Origin: Neisseriaceae bacterium | GTDB taxonomy: Bacteria > Pseudomonadota > Gammaproteobacteria > Burkholderiales > Neisseriaceae | Assembly: GCA_017518785.1 (NCBI GenBank) | Contig: JAFWUA010000127.1 | Location: forward strand, 1 to 8,889 | Direction of reading: 5' to 3' | DNA: 8,889 bases | In this document: one piece after another, positions 4,562 through 8,889 of the stretch | Numbering within the stretch: the first letter of the stretch is position 1 | How the letters are laid out: every line of letters starts with the position of its first letter | The notes under the pieces: generated by a model | What the model saw: the letters and a program-made list of their open reading frames with translations, nothing else | The model's database searches: none | Told to the model about the DNA's origin: nothing | Made by a program: the position numbers and the translations under genes

Positions 4562-5347
4562 TCCTTCACGCAAACCTTCATCATTGGCTAAAAAACAACG
4601 TACCCCAGCTGCGTCCATGCGATTATGCAGGGAATCGGTTGGGGTTTGGTCGGTGAATACTGCATTAAAATCGCTGATATGTCCCAAACGCACCAAAGCG
4701 TTTCTACCGAATTTACTGTGGTCAGCAATTAAATATTTCAAGCGTGCATTTTCCATCATAGCTTGTGCCACGCACACTTCTTTATAATCAAAATCCAAGA
4801 GAGAACCATCAGTTTCAACCGCTGCCACGCTGATAATGGCGTAATCAGCTTTAAATTGGTTAATAAAATCAAGCGTAGCAACACCAGTAATCCCACCATC
4901 TGCCGGACGAACAACACCAGATGTAATCATAATTGTGTAATCCGGACGTACGCTAACAATAGATGCAACGTGAATATTATTAGTAATAATTGTGAGATTT
5001 TTACGCGTTTGGGTTAATGCTTTGGCAACAGCCTCTACACTGGTACCTATGCTTAAAAAAATCGAGGCATCATCTGGAATATGCTCGGCAATCATCTCGG
5101 CGATATGAGCTTTTTCGCTTTGCAATTTGCTTTTACGAAAAAAATAATCTTCATGTTCGACAGAGCTTCCAAGAGTTGCACCGCCATGATAGCGGCGTAA
5201 GATTTTTTCTTCGCTCAATTGGTTGATGTCGCGACGTATAGTTTGAGGCGTAACATCTAATTGTTTGGCTAATTCTTCGATGGACATAAAACCATTTTCG
5301 CGGATTAGTCCGACTATTTTTTCATGACGTGGTGATGATAGGTTCAT
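4556..5347 (-). CDS. glpR: DeoR-family transcriptional repressor, GlpR-like
   Basis: GlpR represses glycerol-3-phosphate uptake and breakdown genes and is released by the phosphorylated inducer. The 263-residue protein has the N-terminal DeoR helix-turn-helix (residues about 5-58). MSIEELAKQLDVTPQTIRRD spans the helices, with recognition around T33-Q43, and is followed by the family's RRYHGGA. A C-terminal sensor domain of the DeoR/isomerase-like fold spans about 75-235. Several stretches are very close to E. coli GlpR as I remember it: ATLDFINQF, DGSLLDFDYKEV, and DHSKFGRNALVRLGHI. It is slightly longer than E. coli GlpR (252 residues). No glycerol gene lies nearby; instead it is divergent from fabG, 154 bases away. 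It overlaps engB tail-to-tail by 6 bp. No good ribosome binding site precedes the ATG. The DeoR call is certain; the GlpR assignment is likely. Confidence 0.88.
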   Translation of the reverse strand: MNLSSPRHEKIVGLIRENGFMSIEELAKQLDVTPQTIRRDINQLSEEKILRRYHGGATLGSSVEHEDYFFRKSKLQSEKAHIAEMIAEHIPDDASIFLSIGTSVEAVAKALTQTRKNLTIITNNIHVASIVSVRPDYTIMITSGVVRPADGGITGVATLDFINQFKADYAIISVAAVETDGSLLDFDYKEVCVAQAMMENARLKYLIADHSKFGRNALVRLGHISDFNAVFTDQTPTDSLHNRMDAAGVRCFLANDEGLREGS

Positions 5348-5501
5348 AGTTTTTAGCTTGTGTTATGTTATTTTGATGTTGAGTGTACTATTGTGCCTAA
5401 TACTTTTCTCTTGTGCAAATTTAGATGCTTGGCAGCTTGATGAAAAAAAGTTATTCTTCTTAACATTATTTATTACATTTTTATAAGAGGTATTTTAATT
5501 T
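5348..5501. promoter_or_regulatory. Divergent glpR/fabG control region
   Basis: This 154-base AT-rich spacer must hold both promoters. The fabG Shine-Dalgarno is AAGAGG (5485-5490), 11 bases before the ATG. A weak candidate fabG promoter is TTGATG (5437-5442) with TAACAT (5461-5466) at an 18-base gap. TTGTG words recur at 5358, 5391 and 5411; the last two are the 6-mer TTGTGC exactly 20 bases apart, which could be half-sites for a repressor such as GlpR. None of this is strong. Confidence 0.35.
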
Positions 5502-6245
5502 ATGCAAAACAATTTAAGCGGAAAACTTGCTTTAATAACAGGTTCATCACGTGGCATTGGTGCAGCAATTGCAGAAACTTTGGCTGCATCAGGTGCAAAA
5601 GTAATTGGAACTTCTACTTCTGAAAGTGGGGCAAGTGATATTTCTCAACGTTTAGCCAAATTTGGCGGTGTGGGAAAACAATTAAACGTAGCAGACAATG
5701 ATGCAATAGAAAGACTAATTGCCAATATTGAAGAAGAAATGGGCAACATTGCAATTTTAGTAAATAACGCCGGCATCACACGCGACAATCTTTTAATGCG
5801 TATGAAACCAGAAGAATGGGACGAAATTATCAACGTAAACTTAACTTCAGTTTATCGTTCTTCCAAAACTGTTTTGCGTAGCATGATGAAAGCTCGTTTT
5901 GGCAGAATTATCAATATTTCATCGGTAGTAGGAACAATGGGTAATGCCGGTCAAACCAATTATGCCGCTGCCAAAGCCGGTATGATTGCCTTTACCAAAT
6001 CTTTGGCACGCGAAGTAGGCAGTCGTAATATTACGGTAAACTGTGTTGCACCAGGTTTTATCGATACCGATATGACTCGAACACTGCCGGAAAACGATCG
6101 CGAATCTTTGGTTCGCAATATTGCTTTGGGACGATTGGGAACTGCAAAAAATATTGCTGATGCAGTATTATTTTTAGCATCAGATAGTGCAGATTATATT
6201 ACAGGTCAAACCTTGCATGTAAATGGTGGTATGTTAATGCCATAA
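5502..6245 (+). CDS. fabG: 3-oxoacyl-[acyl-carrier-protein] reductase
   Basis: FabG is the NADPH-dependent reductase that converts 3-oxoacyl-ACP to 3-hydroxyacyl-ACP in each round of type II fatty acid synthesis in the cytoplasm. The 247-residue protein is a classical short-chain dehydrogenase. It has the cofactor motif TGSSRGIG (13-20), NNAG (88-91) and the tetrad N113, S141, Y154 and K158 (YAAAK). FabG-specific wording includes GITRDNLLMRMK, GFIDTDMT and ITGQTLHVNGGM at the C-terminus. Length agrees with the family (E. coli 244). The ATG has AAGAGG upstream. It is not in the usual fabD-fabG-acpP cluster, at least not on this side. A second acyl-related reductase role cannot be excluded, but the close match to housekeeping FabG makes it the best call. 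It is followed by paired inverted repeats of the AGTCTGCCGGAA type. Confidence 0.93.
   Translation: MQNNLSGKLALITGSSRGIGAAIAETLAASGAKVIGTSTSESGASDISQRLAKFGGVGKQLNVADNDAIERLIANIEEEMGNIAILVNNAGITRDNLLMRMKPEEWDEIINVNLTSVYRSSKTVLRSMMKARFGRIINISSVVGTMGNAGQTNYAAAKAGMIAFTKSLAREVGSRNITVNCVAPGFIDTDMTRTLPENDRESLVRNIALGRLGTAKNIADAVLFLASDSADYITGQTLHVNGGMLMP
6081..6092 (+). repeat. Copy of CTGCCGGAA motif (ACACTGCCGGAA), inside fabG
   Basis: It matches AGTCTGCCGGAA at 10 of 12 positions and encodes Leu-Pro-Glu in frame. The 14-mer ACACTGCCGGAAAA here recurs exactly, in reverse orientation, at 6346-6359 in the spacer after fabG. Confidence 0.45.
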
Positions 6246-6264
6246 TAAACTGTCTTAATAAATC

Positions 6265-6314
6265 TTTTCCGGCAGACTTTCTCAACAATTAATTTTCAAA
6301 AATCTGCCGGAAAA
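6265..6314 (+). terminator. Inverted pair of CTGCCGGAA motifs after fabG, probable terminator
   Basis: TTTTCCGGCAGA (6265-6276) pairs perfectly over 12 bp with TCTGCCGGAAAA (6303-6314), leaving a 26-base AT-rich loop. The left arm extends to the full reverse 12-mer TTCCGGCAGACT (6267-6278). The right arm is AATCTGCCGGAA (6301-6312, 11 of 12). It starts 20 bases after the fabG stop. Paired uptake sequences commonly double as terminators in Neisseria. The long loop and lack of a clean T-run make termination likely but not certain. Confidence 0.5.
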
Positions 6315-6345
6315 ATATTTTGTACTTGGCAATCTTTAAAATATA

Positions 6346-6359
6346 TTTTCCGGCAGTGT
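6346..6359 (-). repeat. Third motif copy in the fabG-serC spacer (ACACTGCCGGAAAA, reverse)
   Basis: TTTTCCGGCAGTGT on the + strand is the exact reverse complement of the 14-mer at 6081-6094 inside fabG. Its core can pair with the copy at 6303-6314 as an alternative to the 6265 arm, so the spacer holds three arms that can form two competing hairpins. Confidence 0.55.
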
Positions 6360-6379
6360 GTAAAAAACAACAAAGTATA

Positions 6380-6408
6380 TTGAATCTATTGCAACGAGAA
6401 ATTACAAT
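6380..6408 (+). promoter_or_regulatory. Predicted sigma-70-type promoter of serC
   Basis: TTGAAT (6380-6385) and TACAAT (6403-6408) are separated by 17 bases, matching the consensus at 4 of 6 and 5 of 6 positions. The start point would fall near 6415, giving a leader of about 33 bases to the serC ATG. It lies after the fabG inverted repeats, so serC is probably transcribed independently of fabG. Confidence 0.5.
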
Positions 6409-6447
6409 CAACACCTTAATAATTTTAAACGAATAGGTTATCTTACT

Positions 6448-7557
6448 ATGACCATGCCCACCATTTATAACTTCTCCGCAGGTCCTGCTGTTTTGCCGGA
6501 ATCCGTGTTGCGTCAAGCACAATCTGAAATGTTTGACTATAACGGCACTGGGTTTTCAGTGATGACAATGAGTCATCGTTCTGATGCTTTTATGAGCATT
6601 TTGTATCACGCCGAACAAGATTTGCGTCAATTGCTAAATATTCCGTCTAATTATCGTGTTTTATTTCTGCAAGGCGGAGCATCTGCTCAATTTAATATGA
6701 CAGTGATGAACCTTGCCAATGGTTTTGACCGTGTAGATTCTGTGGTTACTGGCAATTGGAGTCGTATTGCGTACAGTCAGATGGGCAAATTATCTCCCAA
6801 TACTGAAATTCACTTGGCAGCACATGGCGGTGAATTATACGATTACACAGATTTACCAGCACCAGAAGATTGGGATACTAATCCTGATTCAGCTTTCGTA
6901 CATTTTGTAATTAACGAAACTGTACATGGTGTGCAATATCGCGAAATTCCTAAACCAAACTCTTCCATGCCGCCTATGGTATGTGATATGTCGAGTGAAA
7001 TCTTATCGCGTCCTGTTAATGTCTCGGATTTTGGTTTGATTTACGCAGGGGCTCAAAAAAATATTGGTCCTGCTGGTGCTACTATCGTAATTATTCGTGA
7101 AGATTTATTAGACCGCTGCTCCGATCGTATTCCTGATGTGTGGAATTACAAATCTCATGTTAATCGTCAAGGTATGTACAACACGCCGGCAACTTATCCG
7201 ATTTATATTTCAGGTTTGGTATTCCGCTGGTTGCAATCACAGGGCGGTGTTGCTGCTATGCAAACCATTAATGCCTTAAAAGCTAAAACTTTATACGATG
7301 CAATTGACAATAGTGGCGGATTTTATACCAATAAAATTGCTCCACAAGCACGTTCTCACATGAATGTGATTTTCCACACGCCAAGCAAAGAATTGGATTT
7401 GTTGTTTGCCCAAGAATCCACCACACGTGGTTTGCGACTACTCAAAGGCTATCAAAGCATGGGTGGTATGCGTGCCAGCATCTATAACGCCATGCCATTG
7501 CAAGGCGTAGAAGCACTTATTGATTTTATGGGCGAGTTCCAAAAACGTTACGGTTAA
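6448..7557 (+). CDS. serC: Phosphoserine aminotransferase
   Basis: SerC is a pyridoxal-phosphate enzyme that makes 3-phosphoserine from 3-phosphohydroxypyruvate and glutamate. It also acts in the vitamin B6 route on 4-phosphohydroxythreonine (EC 2.6.1.52). The 369-residue protein starts with the family hallmark YNFSAGPAVLP (7-17). It has QGGAS (75-79) for phosphate binding, D180 in CDMSSE for the pyridine nitrogen, and the Schiff-base lysine K204 in YAGAQKNIGPAG. The TPATYPIYISG and GMRASIYNA motifs follow near the C-terminus. Length fits the family (E. coli 362). The start at 6448 has TAGGT 9 bases upstream; an ATG two codons later is less well spaced. A predicted promoter lies just upstream and a tight hairpin just downstream. 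A partial motif (TTTTGCCGGAA) lies at 6491-6501, at the Val-Leu-Pro-Glu codons. Confidence 0.97.
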   Translation: MTMPTIYNFSAGPAVLPESVLRQAQSEMFDYNGTGFSVMTMSHRSDAFMSILYHAEQDLRQLLNIPSNYRVLFLQGGASAQFNMTVMNLANGFDRVDSVVTGNWSRIAYSQMGKLSPNTEIHLAAHGGELYDYTDLPAPEDWDTNPDSAFVHFVINETVHGVQYREIPKPNSSMPPMVCDMSSEILSRPVNVSDFGLIYAGAQKNIGPAGATIVIIREDLLDRCSDRIPDVWNYKSHVNRQGMYNTPATYPIYISGLVFRWLQSQGGVAAMQTINALKAKTLYDAIDNSGGFYTNKIAPQARSHMNVIFHTPSKELDLLFAQESTTRGLRLLKGYQSMGGMRASIYNAMPLQGVEALIDFMGEFQKRYG

Positions 7558-7594
7558 TAGTTTGTCAATCACAACATATTAATCTTCTAAATCA

Positions 7595-7623
7595 AGTCTG
7601 CCGGAAAACTTTTCCGGCAGACT
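7595..7623. terminator. Head-to-head AGTCTGCCGGAA palindrome after serC
   Basis: Two exact 12-mers face each other (7595-7606 on +, 7612-7623 on -), and the arms extend to 14 bp around a single central C at 7609. In RNA this would fold as a GC-centred hairpin with a tiny loop. It lies 37 bases after the serC stop and 43 before the aroC start. The following ATAAAAATT is not a T-run, so it is a plausible but imperfect terminator, and also the clearest palindromic copy of the repeated motif. Confidence 0.6.
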
Positions 7624-7666
7624 ATAAAAATTAACATTAACCAAAATATTAGATGAGGACGAAATT

Positions 7667-8749
7667 ATGTCAGGTAACACCTTTGGAAAAGTTTTTAGCG
7701 TTACCACCTTTGGTGAAAGTCATGGCAATGCAATTGGCTGTATTGTAGATGGCTGCCCCCCTAATTTACCTTTAAGTGTATTGGATATACAACCAGATTT
7801 AGATCGTCGCCGTCCCGGTACTTCGCAATTCGTTACCCAAAGACGCGAAGAGGATATAGTAGAAATCCTATCTGGAATATTTGATGGAAAGACTACTGGA
7901 ACACCAATTGCCCTCTTAATTCGCAACACTGATGCACGTAGCAAAGATTACAGCGAGATTGCCAATGCATTTCGTCCTGGACATGCTGATTTTACCTATT
8001 GGCATAAATATGGCATTCGTGATTATCGCGGTGGTGGCAGAAGTTCTGCACGGGAAACTGCTGCCAGAGTAGCAGCCGGTGCTATTGCAAAAAAATGGTT
8101 AGCCGAAAAATTTAACACCCAAATCATCGCTTATGTAACTCAAATTGGTAATAAAAAAATCGTTTTCGAAAATGAATCTCATATCAATGAAAATCCATTT
8201 TTCATTGCCAACTATTCACAAGTATCAGAATTAGCAGAATACTTAAACGAAATTCGCAAACAAAGAGATAGCATAGGAGCACGCATACAATTAACTGCCC
8301 ACAATGTACCAATTGGTTTAGGCGAGCCTGTTTTTGACAAATTAGATGCAGAAATTGCATATGCCATGATGGGAATCAATGCAGTTAAAGGCGTTGAAAT
8401 TGGCGATGGTTTTGATGTAATTAGCCAAAAGGGAAGCGAACATAATGATGAAATGGACGCTAATGGTTTTCTATCCAATCATGCCGGCGGAGTTTTAGGC
8501 GGAATTTCTAACGGACAAGATATTCGTGTTTCTCTTGCAATTAAACCTACCCCCAGCATCGCCCAAGATAGAAAAACCATTGATGAAGCAGGACAAGAAA
8601 AAATGCTATCTACACACGGTCGCCATGACCCTTGTGTTGGGCTGCGTGCAGTACCAATTGTTGAAGCAATGATGGCTTTGGTTTTAATGGATCATGCTTT
8701 GCGTAATCGTGCTCAATGCTATGAATCCAATTTACAAGCACCTTTCTAA
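7667..8749 (+). CDS. aroC: Chorismate synthase
   Basis: AroC catalyses the last shikimate step, turning 5-enolpyruvylshikimate 3-phosphate into chorismate with reduced FMN as cofactor, and so supplies aromatic amino acids, folate and quinones. The 360-residue protein carries the family signatures: FGESHG (15-20), DRRRPGTSQ (46-54), FRPGHADFTYWHKYG (102-116), YRGGGRSSARETAARVAAGA (120-139) and HGRHDPCV (317-324) with GLRAVPIVEAM after it. Length is normal (E. coli 361). GAGGA (7655-7659) lies 7 bases before the ATG, an excellent ribosome binding site. I found no clear promoter between the serC hairpin and aroC, so it may depend partly on serC read-through. No domain is missing. The DUS-like 12-mer does not occur inside this gene. 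Confidence 0.98.
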   Translation: MSGNTFGKVFSVTTFGESHGNAIGCIVDGCPPNLPLSVLDIQPDLDRRRPGTSQFVTQRREEDIVEILSGIFDGKTTGTPIALLIRNTDARSKDYSEIANAFRPGHADFTYWHKYGIRDYRGGGRSSARETAARVAAGAIAKKWLAEKFNTQIIAYVTQIGNKKIVFENESHINENPFFIANYSQVSELAEYLNEIRKQRDSIGARIQLTAHNVPIGLGEPVFDKLDAEIAYAMMGINAVKGVEIGDGFDVISQKGSEHNDEMDANGFLSNHAGGVLGGISNGQDIRVSLAIKPTPSIAQDRKTIDEAGQEKMLSTHGRHDPCVGLRAVPIVEAMMALVLMDHALRNRAQCYESNLQAPF

Positions 8750-8889
8750 CTCCAATGTACAAAAAATTATAAAAATATGGAACTTGTATCAAAGATTCTA
8801 TGTCCACAACTTTCTGTGTGAAAAGTTAACAACTCAATAAAGATAAATGCTATTGCGTATATTATTGTCAATTTTTTTGTGTTTTCCTA
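8750..8889. other. AT-rich non-coding sequence after aroC
   Basis: These 140 bases hold no supported gene. A weak inverted repeat AACTTT (8808-8813) with AAAGTT (8822-8827) and a T-run at 8872-8878 are visible, but they are 44 bases apart and do not form one terminator. There is no copy of the CTGCCGGAA motif here. Confidence 0.5.

Noticed and set aside
4584..5226. Three + strand open frames opposite glpR
   Set aside because: They are antisense to a strongly conserved DeoR-family protein and have no family features.
5430..5441. TGGCAGCTTGAT, resembling the degenerate AGGCAGCTTGAA at 798
   Set aside because: Only 9 of 12 match the AGGCAGCCTGAA dialect and there is no palindromic context. A single weak match is not evidence of that dialect in the right part of the window.
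8801..8827. DnaA-box-like or origin-like words (TGTCCACAA) after aroC
   Set aside because: No exact TTATCCACA-type box, no cluster of boxes and no dnaA or dnaN nearby.
8858..8878. TATATT as a promoter -10 and the T-run as a terminator near the window end
   Set aside because: No -35 at a suitable distance and no hairpin directly before the T-run.
1..8889. CRISPR array, tRNA, rRNA, insertion sequence or phage genes
   Set aside because: No regularly spaced direct repeats, no cloverleaf or rRNA-like stretch, and no transposase or integrase reading frame was seen on either strand.

Overview
The window looks like chromosome from a member of the Neisseriaceae (Betaproteobacteria). The EngB, cytochrome c4, FabG, SerC and AroC proteins read like neisserial housekeeping proteins. 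The non-coding spacers carry short palindromic 12-mers of the DNA-uptake-sequence (DUS) type that is characteristic of this family. The genus cannot be fixed from the sequence alone. Base composition is uneven: feoB and the core genes are moderately AT-rich, while the small genes between about 850 and 3070 are much more AT-rich.

Left part (1-3070), accessory in character. It opens with the 3' end of feoB (ferrous iron permease). A spacer follows with two DUS-like 12-mers of the AGGCAGCCTGAA kind around a dispersed-repeat-like stretch. Next come an unknown four-helix membrane protein, an unknown small lipoprotein and a 61-residue FeoB-associated Cys-rich membrane protein, all on the + strand; this is probably one Fe(II)-uptake neighbourhood. 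On the - strand lie a complete type II toxin-antitoxin pair (vapB, vapC), with a recognisable promoter and an inverted repeat inside it, and a small orphan membrane protein.

Right part (3094-8889), core in character. A strong terminator closes the - strand diheme cytochrome c4 gene. Divergent from it is engB (ribosome-assembly GTPase), which overlaps tail-to-tail by 6 bp with a - strand glpR-type repressor gene. Divergent from glpR runs the + strand series fabG (fatty acid synthesis), serC (serine/pyridoxal phosphate) and aroC (chorismate). fabG and serC are each followed by inverted repeats.

The most interesting signal is a repeated 12-mer, AGTCTGCCGGAA. There are four exact copies and several near copies, all between 3995 and 7623, both in spacers (as inverted pairs) and inside genes. 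It aligns 10 of 12 with AGGCTGCCTGAA, a known DUS dialect of the family, but changes the T of the CTG core that other dialects keep. The left part instead carries the AGGCAGCCTGAA type. The window may therefore record a new uptake-sequence dialect plus an imported iron-uptake segment that still carries the donor's dialect. I saw no CRISPR array, tRNA, rRNA, transposase or phage gene. No spacer exceeds about 205 bases.
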